NCBI GenBank assembly: GCA_016295355.1
Contig: JAEDLK010000003.1
Coordinates: forward strand, 11,721 to 75,720
Origin: Clostridiaceae bacterium
GTDB taxonomy: Bacteria > Bacillota > Clostridia > Oscillospirales > Acutalibacteraceae
DNA length: 64,000 nucleotides
Direction of reading: 5' to 3'
Shown in pieces: positions 33,840 to 43,200 of this stretch. A program made the translations under genes and the position numbers. The notes under the pieces were generated by a model. It was given only the letters and a program-made list of their open reading frames with translations, was not told the DNA's origin and did not search any database. Positions within the stretch are counted from its first letter, which is position 1. Each line of letters opens with the position of its first letter.

Positions 33840-35231
33840 TTACTGCCGTGAATCGGCCACCATGTTGCGAATCCAAACGCCTTTTTTAACCATAATACAT
33901 CCCAACACGGCCTTGAGCAAATTCAAGAATTGGTTAACAGCAAACAGTCCTAACACCGACAGGGCGGTAAACCGACTGAGAATCAACACAAACGGCACAC
34001 AAACCACCCAAACAAAACCACTGTCAAACAAAAAGGTTATAATGGTTTTACCGCCCGACCGCAAAGTAAAATAGGCCGCATTGGCCAAGGCGTCAATCGG
34101 CATGGCAACGGCGGCAATACGCATCAAAGTTGTTGCCAAATTCCGTACCGACTCATCCGTGTTGTAAATCAAAGGAATGTAGGGCGTAAAAACGAAATAA
34201 ACGGCAGACAGAAGTGTGCTGACGAAGCAAGAAAAAACAATCATCTTGCGGGCACTGTCGGCCGCCTCAGTCGTCTTACCGGCCCCCAAAATTTGGCCCA
34301 GCAAAATGCCTATGGCGTTACCGGCCGCTATAAAGGCCACGCTGAACACATTGAAGAAGGTTTGGTTGATATTGTTGGCCGCCACCACATCCAAACCTCG
34401 GGTGGAATAGCACTGATTAACAACGGCAATACCGGCCGCCCAAAGCGTTTCGTTGATCATGAGCGGCAAACCCTTCAGCATAATCCGACGAACCAAGTCA
34501 AGCGGTATATACAGGCCTGAAAACGCCCCGACAATAAACGGATTCTGCCGATGCCGTACCCGGGTGGCAATCGCCACAATCAACAGCTCCACAAAACGGG
34601 ATAACACCGTTGCAATGGCCGCACCGACCGCACCAAGACAAGGAAATCCGGCTTTGCCGAAGATTAAGAAGTAGTTAAACAACAAATTGACCAGCACCGA
34701 CACAACACCGGCCACCATTGGCAGTACCGCCCGACCTGTTTCGCGCAGGGTGCCGGAATACACCTGGGCCATTGTATAGGGCAACAAACCGATGAGTATT
34801 ACGGTCAAATACTGTTTACCATAAGAAAGGGAAGCGGCAATGTCATCCGTTGTTCCCTCGCCCGTTAAATAGGTCTTCATAAGCGGTTCGCCATAGAACA
34901 CGAACACAGTGATAGCGATGGCAGTCAGCAACAGACCAAACAGTACCTTAAACCGAAAGGTATACCGAACACCGTCAGTATCGCCCTTGCCGTAATACTG
35001 TGCCCCGAAAATACCGGCTCCGGAAATAGCGCCGAAGATGCACAGATTAAACACAAACACAAGCTGATTGGCAATGGCCACACCGGTCATTTGCAAAGTC
35101 CCGACCTGCCCGACCATGACGTTGTCCAGCATACTGACAAAGTTGGTGATGCCGTTTTGAATCATGATCGGTATCATCAACGCCAGCACACGCCGATAAA
35201 ACGTACGTGTGCCGATATACTTTTTTAACAT
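33840..35231 (-). CDS. MATE family efflux transporter
   Basis: 463-residue, about 12-helix antiporter of the multidrug/toxin-extrusion family; motifs IPIMIQNGITNFVSMLDNVMVGQVG, and FGAQYYGKGD after the second helix, are typical of the NorM/DinF side. I chose ATG 35231 with GGGGGA 7 nt upstream; upstream in-frame ATGs to 35273 are possible. It is last in the MFS-GDPD-MATE operon. Substrate unknown. Confidence 0.9.
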   Translation of the reverse strand: MLKKYIGTRTFYRRVLALMIPIMIQNGITNFVSMLDNVMVGQVGTLQMTGVAIANQLVFVFNLCIFGAISGAGIFGAQYYGKGDTDGVRYTFRFKVLFGLLLTAIAITVFVFYGEPLMKTYLTGEGTTDDIAASLSYGKQYLTVILIGLLPYTMAQVYSGTLRETGRAVLPMVAGVVSVLVNLLFNYFLIFGKAGFPCLGAVGAAIATVLSRFVELLIVAIATRVRHRQNPFIVGAFSGLYIPLDLVRRIMLKGLPLMINETLWAAGIAVVNQCYSTRGLDVVAANNINQTFFNVFSVAFIAAGNAIGILLGQILGAGKTTEAADSARKMIVFSCFVSTLLSAVYFVFTPYIPLIYNTDESVRNLATTLMRIAAVAMPIDALANAAYFTLRSGGKTIITFLFDSGFVWVVCVPFVLILSRFTALSVLGLFAVNQFLNLLKAVLGCIMVKKGVWIRNMVADSRQ

Positions 35232-35305
35232 ACCCGTGTCCCCCTGTTCCATCCGATTTCTACGACTAACCATCCGTAAAAACAGACCGCAGAGGGCCCC
35301 ACCGA

Positions 35306-36100
35306 TTACGGAATAAATTGTTCAAAAATCCAGGTCTTAAAGGCCTCACCGTCATCCGATAACGCCTGTTGACTTTCAAAGGTCCAACCGATGGGATACG
35401 CCCCCAGACATGTAACCAACCGCCGACAAAAGTGCCGTTTATCGCTGTGTTGATAGGACACGAAATCGGGTCGGCCGAGAAAATTGAACAGCAAGCATCC
35501 GAGCAAGCGTTGCGCAAAGTTTTTATCCCTAAAAGCCGCCGAAAGCTGACCGCGACACACCGATCTCTTATGCCACCGATACCACAACAGCACCTGCGGA
35601 TAAAACGATTGAATAAGGTATAAACCTTTATAGTCATCCAACAACTTCTGTGCCGCCGTGCAAAGAGTTGACGCATTGCCCGCCACACATTTGAATTCAA
35701 TCAGTAATCCAACCTGTCCGTCCACAAGGTCAAGCAGTTCTCCAAGCGTTGGAATACAGCAATCCGTGCCGTTTAACCGTAATTCTTTAACCTCGGCTAA
35801 GGTGCGTTTTTCGATGGTACCGGCCACACCGCACATCCGCATGGTATCATCGTCATGAAAAACGACCACTGCCCCGTCGGCGGTTACATGAAGGTCGGTT
35901 TCAATCCAATATCCTTTATGAAGCGCCGCCCTGAAGGCCGGCATCGAATTTTCCGGTGTTTCGGATTCAAGAGAATGGAGCCCGCGATGGGCAATATACT
36001 GTCCCTTGATTCTATCTAAATCCTTATGCCGACGCAGACCGGGAAAGACACAAAAGAAGAACAGCCATAACAAAACGGCTACGATAATCAACACCGTCAT
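35306..36100 (-). CDS. Glycerophosphodiester phosphodiesterase
   Basis: Hydrolyses glycerophosphodiesters to glycerol-3-phosphate and an alcohol. 264 residues with an N-terminal membrane helix (about 2-22). The catalytic motif IAHRGLHSLESETPENS is followed by WIETDLHVTADGAVVVFHDD (acidic metal ligands and second His). ATG 36100 shares its A with the MFS gene stop (TGATG). Confidence 0.93.
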   Translation of the reverse strand: MTVLIIVAVLLWLFFFCVFPGLRRHKDLDRIKGQYIAHRGLHSLESETPENSMPAFRAALHKGYWIETDLHVTADGAVVVFHDDDTMRMCGVAGTIEKRTLAEVKELRLNGTDCCIPTLGELLDLVDGQVGLLIEFKCVAGNASTLCTAAQKLLDDYKGLYLIQSFYPQVLLWYRWHKRSVCRGQLSAAFRDKNFAQRLLGCLLFNFLGRPDFVSYQHSDKRHFCRRLVTCLGAYPIGWTFESQQALSDDGEAFKTWIFEQFIP

Positions 36101-37404
36101 CAATCGCCATCTCCTACATCAAACTGTTCCAGCGTTCCCTTCACAGGCGGTTTGCAATCCCCGTGACGAACAAACAGCATGGTGACAAAGGCCAAGGCCG
36201 AGAATGCCACGGCATACGGAAACAGCACCCGATAACCGGACGGCAAATGGCTGATTAAAAAGCCGGACAAAAGCGGTGTGGCAATCTGTGCCGCCATGGA
36301 GAAGGTATAATAATAACCGGTGTATTTGCCGACATCAGCCTCACTGCTCATCTCCACCACCATCGGGAAGGAATTGACATTGATAGCCGCCCAACCAATG
36401 CCCACCAAACCGAACAGACCATACATAACCGGGGTGCGGTGGGTGATGAAAACAGCTACAAAATAGCAAGCGGTCATGAGCGCTACGCCGAGCAGCACCG
36501 TCTTTTTGCGACCCAAGGCACTCGAAAGAAAGCCAAGCGGCACAAAGGCGGCAATGGCCGATACCGTAGCCACCAGTAAGTAACCGGAGGAAACGCTCAA
36601 ATCCGCGCCCCACACCTCTACACAATAACGGGAGAAGGCTGTGGTGACAGCGTTATAGGCCATGAACCATAAAAAGACCGACACAAGAATGAGAATCAAG
36701 CTCGTAAATACCGGCCGAGGCAATTTGCCACCCGATGTGCGCGACTCGTTATTTGTTTCACGCTCGTCCGTGACATGAGGCAAACGGTTTTCCCGTACCG
36801 TAAACACCTGAATCAGGACAGACAAGAGCATGAAGGCCGCCACGACAAAGAAGACCGGCATAAACGATTGCCCCGACCGATACACCGTTTGGCCCTGTTC
36901 ATTTTTCTCACTGCGTAACAAGAACATCATCACAACCGTCGAGAAAATGCCGCCGATATACCCCACCAAATTGATAACGGCGTTAGCCTTACTGCGTAAC
37001 GGCTTCGGCGTCACATCCGGCATAAACGCCACCACCGGTGTACGGTAAATCCCCATGACCACCAAGAGAGCAATCAGCGTAATAATAAACCCCAAAAAAT
37101 TGACCTGTTGTTGCATGAAGGCCATGACAACCATCAGCCCAACGGCCGCCAAGGTTCCAAACAGAATGTAGGGAGTGCGCCGACCCAAGCGTGAATGGGT
37201 GCGGTCGGACAACGCCCCGAAAAGCGGTAACATAAAAATAGCCAACACATTGTCAATCGACATAACCATGTTGGTCTTAAAGGTGTCCATGCCGAACACA
37301 TTCTCAAGCAAATACGGAATCACCTGATCGTAAAACTGCCAAAACGCCAAAACCGACATAAAGGAAAAGCCGATGAGAACCGTGCGACGATAGTTCAATT
37401 TCAC
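36100..37404 (-). CDS. MFS transporter, GPH/SLC45-like
   Basis: 434-residue transporter with 12 helices. The loop after helix 2 reads GALSDRTHSRLGRRTPYILFG, the pattern of glycoside-pentoside-hexuronide and SLC45 transporters, so a sugar or glycoside is a reasonable substrate guess. The start codon is GTG, 8-9 nt after AAGGAGG. First gene of its operon. Confidence 0.88.
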   Translation of the reverse strand: MKLNYRRTVLIGFSFMSVLAFWQFYDQVIPYLLENVFGMDTFKTNMVMSIDNVLAIFMLPLFGALSDRTHSRLGRRTPYILFGTLAAVGLMVVMAFMQQQVNFLGFIITLIALLVVMGIYRTPVVAFMPDVTPKPLRSKANAVINLVGYIGGIFSTVVMMFLLRSEKNEQGQTVYRSGQSFMPVFFVVAAFMLLSVLIQVFTVRENRLPHVTDERETNNESRTSGGKLPRPVFTSLILILVSVFLWFMAYNAVTTAFSRYCVEVWGADLSVSSGYLLVATVSAIAAFVPLGFLSSALGRKKTVLLGVALMTACYFVAVFITHRTPVMYGLFGLVGIGWAAINVNSFPMVVEMSSEADVGKYTGYYYTFSMAAQIATPLLSGFLISHLPSGYRVLFPYAVAFSALAFVTMLFVRHGDCKPPVKGTLEQFDVGDGD

Positions 37405-37435
37405 AAAGTCCGCCTCCTTGCTTTCATTCTTCTTC

Positions 37436-37464
37436 AGTATAGCCTATTTCCATAAAAAGTGCAA
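37436..37464 (-). promoter_or_regulatory. Promoter of the MFS-GDPD-MATE operon
   Basis: Minus-strand TTGCAC (37459-37464), 17-nt spacer, TATACT (37436-37441), 32 bases before the start codon. Confidence 0.8.
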
Positions 37465-37593
37465 GATGTAATGCCCCTGCCAATCGATTTTTTCACCGTT
37501 TTACAGTCGATTTTTTGACTGTCCTTTTGCGACCATTATCACTGTTTGACAGAAAAATGCATGAGACCACCCCTGCTATACGGCTATAACATC

Positions 37594-37622
37594 AAAACAC
37601 CCGAGGGGGTAGACCCTCGGGT
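37594..37622 (-). terminator. Terminator of the ABC transporter operon
   Basis: acccgaggg (37599-37607) pairs with ccctcgggt (37614-37622); tgttttgat follows on the minus strand. It lies 30 bases past the permease gene. Confidence 0.8.
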
Positions 37623-37651
37623 ACGGAAAAACAGCCTTTTTCAAAAACGAC

Positions 37652-39259
37652 TTACAAGGACATCCAAATTTTGGTGCCCTTATCTTTCAACCAACTCCGC
37701 AGAAGCAGGCAAACGATACCGATTAGAACCGAGAAAACCGCCAATAGAATCACTGCAGGCACGGCCAAAAACATGATGGCCAACACGCACAAAACGGCCA
37801 GCATGATCAAAATGCCCCAGGCACCGAACAGCGTTAACAGAACGCTGCCGCCCTGTTTAATCGGAATGATTTCGTTTTTCCAAGTTAAGTTCGGCATTTT
37901 CAAATTGGCCACAAGGCCGATTTCGCCAATCATCAGCACAAACAAAGACGGAAACACAATCATCATCAGTGCTTCCAATTCCGACACTGGCAGAACAAAC
38001 ACCAAACAGACAGACAGCAGCAGTGTCGGCGGCAATGTCATAAGCCAATGCCATTTCAGTTTAGCCAACAGAATCCGATAGGGGTCAACCGGCAAGACCT
38101 GTAGCTGCCAAAGGGCACTTCCCTCTAATGACACGGACGGCGCCGAAACATCATTCATTGAAGCCGTCATAGCCAACACACCGCAAGCCAGCAAAGCCGG
38201 GGAACAATATGCCGAAATTTGGTCCGCCATCGCATAAATCATAGGTGCGTACACAATGGCTAAGACAGTCAAAATCGGCAAAAACACGATGCTCAATCCG
38301 CAGTTCAGCATATAAGTAGGACTGGTGAAGAAACGGCGACTTTCTTTATATAAAAGAGCCCCATCCACCGAACGGCGTTTAACACCCTTTGCCGCATATT
38401 CTTTTCTCACCGTTTGCTGACCCGAAGAAGCCAATTTAATATAGCTACGGGACAACACAAAACAGACGCCCAAAAACAGAACGGCAACGATCACCGTGAC
38501 CATCAACAAAGAGAACCAATCGCCCTCGGACGCACGCCCCACCCAATAAAGCGGAAGAGCACTTCCTTTAATTTTTGCACTCATGACAGCAGCGCTGTTG
38601 AGAATTTGTTGCAAGATTTGAGCTGAACGGGAATAAAAGAAATAATACGCCGCAAAAAAGACCAAAGAAACAAACACGGTTACAAAACTGCGGTTTTTGA
38701 GCAACCGGCTGATCTTAGCCACCACATAGCCAAGCAGGCAGGAAAGCATGAGAATAAAAAAGGACAGCAAAAACAGTTGCAAGATACCGCCGATGACCGC
38801 CATGACAGTCAACTGATTCAAAGCGGACATCACCATCCAATAGCAAATAAGCCCCGGCACCCACACCAGTGCCTCATACAAAAGGCTCCAAAACCAAACG
38901 CCGAACAACCGTACAAACAAAATATAAGACGGCGGAATCGGCATGGACAGTAACAGTTCGTTATCCTTGGCCGTATACAGCGTGGAATAGGTGCTGAAAA
39001 CACTGCCGAACACGCCGAAAAGCACGGCCATGCAGGTTATGATAAAGAAATAATACCAACCGAGATTTAAGCTAACTAAGGTTGAGCAGAGCATGGATGC
39101 CATGAAAAAGAAAAACCCGCCCAGCATTAAAAACAGCAAAACATACAGAATCATCAATCCCACGATTTGCCCTTTTCCGCGGTTTTGACCGGTCTTTCGG
39201 TTTTGCAAGGCCCAGGTGTTCAATTCCATCCATTGCTTGCGAAGCAGAGCCCTTAACAT
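37652..39259 (-). CDS. ABC transporter permease, large ABC-2-like
   Basis: 535 residues with about 12 hydrophobic segments and no ATPase domain. The layout and the partner ATPase (7-base overlap) fit a two-component exporter in which one long polypeptide supplies the membrane part. Similar to putative ABC exporter permeases of Clostridia; substrate unknown. Confidence 0.85.
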   Translation of the reverse strand: MLRALLRKQWMELNTWALQNRKTGQNRGKGQIVGLMILYVLLFLMLGGFFFFMASMLCSTLVSLNLGWYYFFIITCMAVLFGVFGSVFSTYSTLYTAKDNELLLSMPIPPSYILFVRLFGVWFWSLLYEALVWVPGLICYWMVMSALNQLTVMAVIGGILQLFLLSFFILMLSCLLGYVVAKISRLLKNRSFVTVFVSLVFFAAYYFFYSRSAQILQQILNSAAVMSAKIKGSALPLYWVGRASEGDWFSLLMVTVIVAVLFLGVCFVLSRSYIKLASSGQQTVRKEYAAKGVKRRSVDGALLYKESRRFFTSPTYMLNCGLSIVFLPILTVLAIVYAPMIYAMADQISAYCSPALLACGVLAMTASMNDVSAPSVSLEGSALWQLQVLPVDPYRILLAKLKWHWLMTLPPTLLLSVCLVFVLPVSELEALMMIVFPSLFVLMIGEIGLVANLKMPNLTWKNEIIPIKQGGSVLLTLFGAWGILIMLAVLCVLAIMFLAVPAVILLAVFSVLIGIVCLLLRSWLKDKGTKIWMSL

Positions 39260-39963
39260 CCCTCTCCCTCCAGTTCCAAAAAGACCGATTCAAGAGAGGT
39301 GTCGCCCTTAACGTCTTCCATCGTGCCGGATTGAATCAAGCGACCCTCTTTGATAATGGCCACCTTGTCGCACAACTTTTCTGCCACCTCCAACACATGG
39401 GTGGAGAAGAAAATAGCACCGCCGTGGTTACAAACCTCGCGCATCATTTGCTTTAACAGATGGCTGGCAACCGGATCAAGGCCGACAAACGGTTCATCCA
39501 TGATAATCAGCTTGGGCTCATGAATCCAAGCCGCAATAACCGCCAGCTTTTGCTTCATACCGTGAGAATATGCCGAAATAGGTTGAGCCAAATCCTTGGT
39601 CAGTTCAAATGCATCGGCATACCGATGGATACGCTCATTCCGTTCTGTACCCATCGAAAAAATATCGGCAATGAAGTTTAAGTACTGAATGCCGGTCATA
39701 TACTCATACAAATCGGGATTATCCGGAATATAGGCAATCTGTCTTTTGCAGGCCAACGGATTTTCCTTAACCGAAAGGCCATCTATATATATTTCACCCT
39801 CGTCAAACTGCAAAATGCCGGTGCACGCCTTGATGGTGGTGGTTTTACCTGCCCCGTTATGACCGATAAAACCGTAAATTTCACCGGGTTGAATGTGTAA
39901 GGACAGATCGTCAACCGCCTTTTTTTGATCGTACTTCTTGGTCAGATGTTCAATTTTCAGCAT
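39253..39963 (-). CDS. ABC transporter ATP-binding protein
   Basis: 236-residue ATPase. Walker A GHNGAGKT is at 34-41, signature YSHGMKQKL near 133-141, Walker B LIIMDEPFVGLD, switch His in FFSTHVLE. Closest in style to EcsA/CcmA-type exporters. AAGGAG precedes the ATG; it lies 4 bases after the phosphatidyltransferase gene. Confidence 0.93.
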   Translation of the reverse strand: MLKIEHLTKKYDQKKAVDDLSLHIQPGEIYGFIGHNGAGKTTTIKACTGILQFDEGEIYIDGLSVKENPLACKRQIAYIPDNPDLYEYMTGIQYLNFIADIFSMGTERNERIHRYADAFELTKDLAQPISAYSHGMKQKLAVIAAWIHEPKLIIMDEPFVGLDPVASHLLKQMMREVCNHGGAIFFSTHVLEVAEKLCDKVAIIKEGRLIQSGTMEDVKGDTSLESVFLELEGEGC

Positions 39964-39967
39964 TTGA

Positions 39968-40561
39968 TTATCTCCTTTTTATCATACTGCCCAGCGGCAG
40001 CCTGTTACCTTTTTTGTAAGAAAAAAGCAAGGTTCTGCAGTTTGGATCATACCGATTTTGGTGCAAATGAATCAACCATTCCTCCAAAGAAGCCGACGCA
40101 CCGACAAAACAGCAAATCACTACATAGATTCTAAACCAGCCAAGACCGATTAAAAACGGGAAAACAAACAATAAAAAGCCAGTCAGCTTATTGAGATAGG
40201 TATGTAAGGAAGCCAGCGTATGAAACTTTACGGCCGCCGTGATATAGGAGGCCAAGCGAATAATCAGCACGGCCGAAATCAGTCCCCAAAGGCTTCCGTT
40301 TAATCGTTCCGTCAATGCCGGCAACAGGCGAATCACCGTTACCGAATAAAAGGTCAGATCCGCCACGCTGTCGAGTTTTGCTCCGAAGGCACTGGTTTTT
40401 CCCATCCGACGAGCCACAAAGCCGTCGGCAGCATCACTCAATCCGGCTATGATATACACCGCATAAAAGGCCATGGAGAGAGGTGCCGCCAACAACAGAC
40501 AAAACGCCCCAATGATGCGAATGCTAGTCAGTGCATTGGGCACTGTTACATAGCTTTTCAT
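39968..40561 (-). CDS. CDP-alcohol phosphatidyltransferase family protein
   Basis: Membrane enzyme of phospholipid synthesis, 197 residues. The family motif D-x2-DG-x2-AR-x8-G-x3-D-x3-D is complete: D43, D46, G47, A50, R51, G60, D64, D68. Which alcohol is transferred (glycerol-3-phosphate, serine, inositol phosphate) cannot be told. ATG 40561 is preferred over 40582 because AGGTG lies just upstream. Confidence 0.9.
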   Translation of the reverse strand: MKSYVTVPNALTSIRIIGAFCLLLAAPLSMAFYAVYIIAGLSDAADGFVARRMGKTSAFGAKLDSVADLTFYSVTVIRLLPALTERLNGSLWGLISAVLIIRLASYITAAVKFHTLASLHTYLNKLTGFLLFVFPFLIGLGWFRIYVVICCFVGASASLEEWLIHLHQNRYDPNCRTLLFSYKKGNRLPLGSMIKRR

Positions 40562-40611
40562 TCTTTCACCTACTTTAAGCATTCATCGCCGTTAGATACG
40601 GCTGCTTTTTA

Positions 40612-40640
40612 TTATACATTAATCTTGATTCTTTGTCACC
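40612..40640 (-). promoter_or_regulatory. Probable promoter of the phosphatidyltransferase-ABC operon
   Basis: Minus-strand GTGACA (40635-40640), 17-nt spacer, TATAAT (40612-40617). The -35 lies inside the 3' end of hemZ. A small hairpin gccgt/acggc follows in the leader. Confidence 0.65.
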
Positions 40641-42112
40641 GACAATTCTGTGAACGTATCCGGCCAATAGGTCTGATAAAACACATCTATCCCTTTTTTT
40701 CGCTCTAACAGCTCGTCGTACCGATTGATGTATTCATACGGATACTTGAAATTGAAAATACGCTCAATATATGGACCGCCAGGCTGACGCAATTTGGTTA
40801 CCGCCGATGCGCCACACCCCAAAACGGTATGGGTTTCGTCCATGATATATACATTGTAATAGCCGGCCTTGCCCGGCTTGGCATAGCCTGTGTTTTCAAG
40901 ATTGCCGACCGTCTTGCTTTGTCGGTACAAATAATACGGAAATAACCCATGCTGTTCTAAAGCTTCACGGGCATAGCTGACCATAATATCGGCCTCTTTT
41001 CCCCGTTCAATTTCCGGAAAAACGCCCTCGGCTGTCAGCGTTGAAGCCCGCTTCATGGACAAGGCGTGAACCGTCACTGCCTCCGGATCCAAAGCCAATA
41101 CCGTCCCAATTGTCCGACGGAAGGACGCCGGATCGTCCCCGGGCAGACCGGCAATCAAATCCATATTGATATGGTTCATGCCGCATTCCCTAGCCACGCG
41201 AAAAGCCTCAACCGTCTGTGCCGCCGTATGCCGCCGGCCGATAGCACGAAGCACCTCATCATTCATGGTTTGCGGATTGATGCTGATACGATCAACGCCT
41301 GCCTGTTTTAAGGCGAGTATTTTTTCTTTTGTGATGGTATCCGGCCGACCGGCCTCCACCGTAAACTCACGCAAAAACGAGCAATCAAACTCATTTCTAA
41401 CCGTGTTTAACACCTGTGTCAATTGAGAAGCACTCAAGGTGGTCGGCGTACCGCCTCCCATATATACCGTTTCCAGTCTTAAGTGATGACGAATCGCATA
41501 AGCCGCCGTTTCCTTGATTTCCCGACACAACAAATCCACATACGGCTGTACCAAATCGGTCGCTTTTTCAATGGAATGTGACACAAAAGAGCAATAGGAA
41601 CAGCGAGTCGGACAAAACGGAATGGCCAAATACAGGCTGAAAGAATCCGGGTGTGATAAAGACACAATGGCATTTTCCTGCGTGTGACACTGTGTACAAA
41701 GCGACAGCTTTTCCTCACTGACAAACAGTTTGTCGGTGAAATAGGCTCTGGCTTTACGTTGCCCCTCGTCCTCACACAGCCTTGCATACAGTTTGCCGGG
41801 GCGCACCCCCGTAAGCAGACCCCATTTCGGATGATAGCCGGTCAGGGTGCAAAAGCAAGAAAACAAAGCGGTTGCTACCGCCAATTCTTTTGCTTTGTCA
41901 TCGGCCTTCGGCTCTATCGGCTCATCGGCCGTCATCGTCTGTCCGTTCAGCGTTAGGTGAGCCTCCGCCTTGTTCGGCTCTAACACAGTGACCGCCAGGC
42001 GGTCATCCGCTTCCTTTGTATGGAAAATATCAATCCTCTCAAAGGGCAAAAACAATCGGCACAGCTTTTCTGTTTCGTAATCAAAAGTATGATTGATGTT
42101 GCACAGTTTCAT
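40619..42112 (-). CDS. hemZ: HemZ: radical SAM coproporphyrinogen dehydrogenase-like protein
   Basis: 497 residues. A 150-residue HemZ-specific N-terminal domain (GVRPGKL motif) precedes the radical SAM core; the 4Fe-4S motif is C167-x3-C171-x2-C174 (CPTRCSYCSF), with VYMGGGTPTTLSASQL. Members are named oxygen-independent coproporphyrinogen III oxidase by homology to HemN, but no other haem-synthesis gene is in the window and the activity is unproven. The ATG overlaps the MBL gene stop. Confidence 0.92.
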   Translation of the reverse strand: MKLCNINHTFDYETEKLCRLFLPFERIDIFHTKEADDRLAVTVLEPNKAEAHLTLNGQTMTADEPIEPKADDKAKELAVATALFSCFCTLTGYHPKWGLLTGVRPGKLYARLCEDEGQRKARAYFTDKLFVSEEKLSLCTQCHTQENAIVSLSHPDSFSLYLAIPFCPTRCSYCSFVSHSIEKATDLVQPYVDLLCREIKETAAYAIRHHLRLETVYMGGGTPTTLSASQLTQVLNTVRNEFDCSFLREFTVEAGRPDTITKEKILALKQAGVDRISINPQTMNDEVLRAIGRRHTAAQTVEAFRVARECGMNHINMDLIAGLPGDDPASFRRTIGTVLALDPEAVTVHALSMKRASTLTAEGVFPEIERGKEADIMVSYAREALEQHGLFPYYLYRQSKTVGNLENTGYAKPGKAGYYNVYIMDETHTVLGCGASAVTKLRQPGGPYIERIFNFKYPYEYINRYDELLERKKGIDVFYQTYWPDTFTELSVTKNQD

Positions 42113-42735
42113 GAATGCAAAAACCTCTTATAGGGGTTGGTATTCTTTTCAAAAAACAGAGTGGTCGGCTCACCGTGACCCGGAAAAACATCACAATCGG
42201 TTGTAGCATCAAACAATCGCTCCAACGAGGCCAAGAGTGCGGCGGCATCACCGCCCGGGAAATCCGTCCGTCCGAAAGAACCGGCAAAAAGCGTATCACC
42301 CGAGAACAGCCAGGTCTTGATACGGTAGCATACACCACCCTTTGTATGGCCGGGCGTGGACAACACCTGCACCGTCCAATCCCCCACACGAACAACATCC
42401 CCGTCTTGTAACAAACGATCGGCGACAACCGTTTTTTGGCGCAAGCGCAGCCGCCCGCACAGGTTCAAACGGGGGTCCTCCAATCCGGGAGCATCCGGTT
42501 CACCGATCATTACAGTCGCCCCGAACCGTTCTTTTAATTCACCGGCTCCTAAAATGTGGTCAAAATGCGCATGCGTCAACAAAACGGCTAATGATTTATC
42601 ACGGTTTGTTTCGCAAAATTCCATTACCGCAGGGGTCGCCTCGCCCGGATCAATGACCAAAGCGCCGGTCTGTCCGGCCAACAGGTAGCAGTTTTCTTTC
42701 AGAAGACCGATAACCTCGGTTTGCGGCTTATTCAT
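42109..42735 (-). CDS. Metallo-beta-lactamase-fold hydrolase (glyoxalase II-like)
   Basis: 208 residues with the HxHxDH motif THAHFDH, a later GHTKGGVCY, DTLFAGSFGRTDFPGG and C-terminal FPGHGEPTT, all typical of the hydroxyacylglutathione-hydrolase-like branch. The ATG at 42735 overlaps the end of dtd by 8 bases. This gene between dtd and hemZ is a conserved arrangement in Clostridia. Confidence 0.9.
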   Translation of the reverse strand: MNKPQTEVIGLLKENCYLLAGQTGALVIDPGEATPAVMEFCETNRDKSLAVLLTHAHFDHILGAGELKERFGATVMIGEPDAPGLEDPRLNLCGRLRLRQKTVVADRLLQDGDVVRVGDWTVQVLSTPGHTKGGVCYRIKTWLFSGDTLFAGSFGRTDFPGGDAAALLASLERLFDATTDCDVFPGHGEPTTLFFEKNTNPYKRFLHS

Positions 42736-43189
42736 GGCGACACCAAGTATCGGTGTCCAGCACCACGGTGATGGGGCCGTCATTGACCAAGGAAACATTC
42801 ATTTCGGCACGGAAACGGCCCTTCTCAACCCGACAGATGCCCAACCGAAGCAGTTCCTCGCAATAAAAACGGTACAATTCATCGGCCTTCACAGGCTCCA
42901 TGGCATGGATAAAGGACGGACGGTTGCCCTTTTTGGTATCGGCGCAAAGGGTGAAATTGGAAACAACCAAAATGTCTCCTCCGATGTCCTGCACTGAAAG
43001 ATTCATTTTGTCTTCGGCATCACAAAAAATGCGTAAATGTGCCGTTTTTTCCGCCAACAGCGTTGCTTGCTTTTCGGTGTCGCTCTCGTGAACACCCAAA
43101 AGCACCAGCAAGCCGGCTCCCACACGGCCGACCGTTTCATCGCCGACCGTTACCTCGGCGCGGCTAACCCGTTGAATCACTGCTTTCAT
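42728..43189 (-). CDS. dtd: D-aminoacyl-tRNA deacylase
   Basis: Removes D-amino acids (and glycine from tRNA-Ala) from tRNA. 153 residues, with SNFTLCADTKKGNRPSF (usually SQFTLY..KGNRPSF) and the cross-subunit NDGPITVVLDT proofreading motif. AGGTGA lies before the ATG. Confidence 0.95.
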   Translation of the reverse strand: MKAVIQRVSRAEVTVGDETVGRVGAGLLVLLGVHESDTEKQATLLAEKTAHLRIFCDAEDKMNLSVQDIGGDILVVSNFTLCADTKKGNRPSFIHAMEPVKADELYRFYCEELLRLGICRVEKGRFRAEMNVSLVNDGPITVVLDTDTWCRHE

Positions 43190-43200
43190 TTTTTCACCTA

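Noticed and set aside
35266..35700. 144-codon open frame in another frame on the same strand within the glycerophosphodiesterase gene
   Set aside because: The overlapping frame encodes a clear GDPD domain; this one is Arg/Cys-rich and has no family features.
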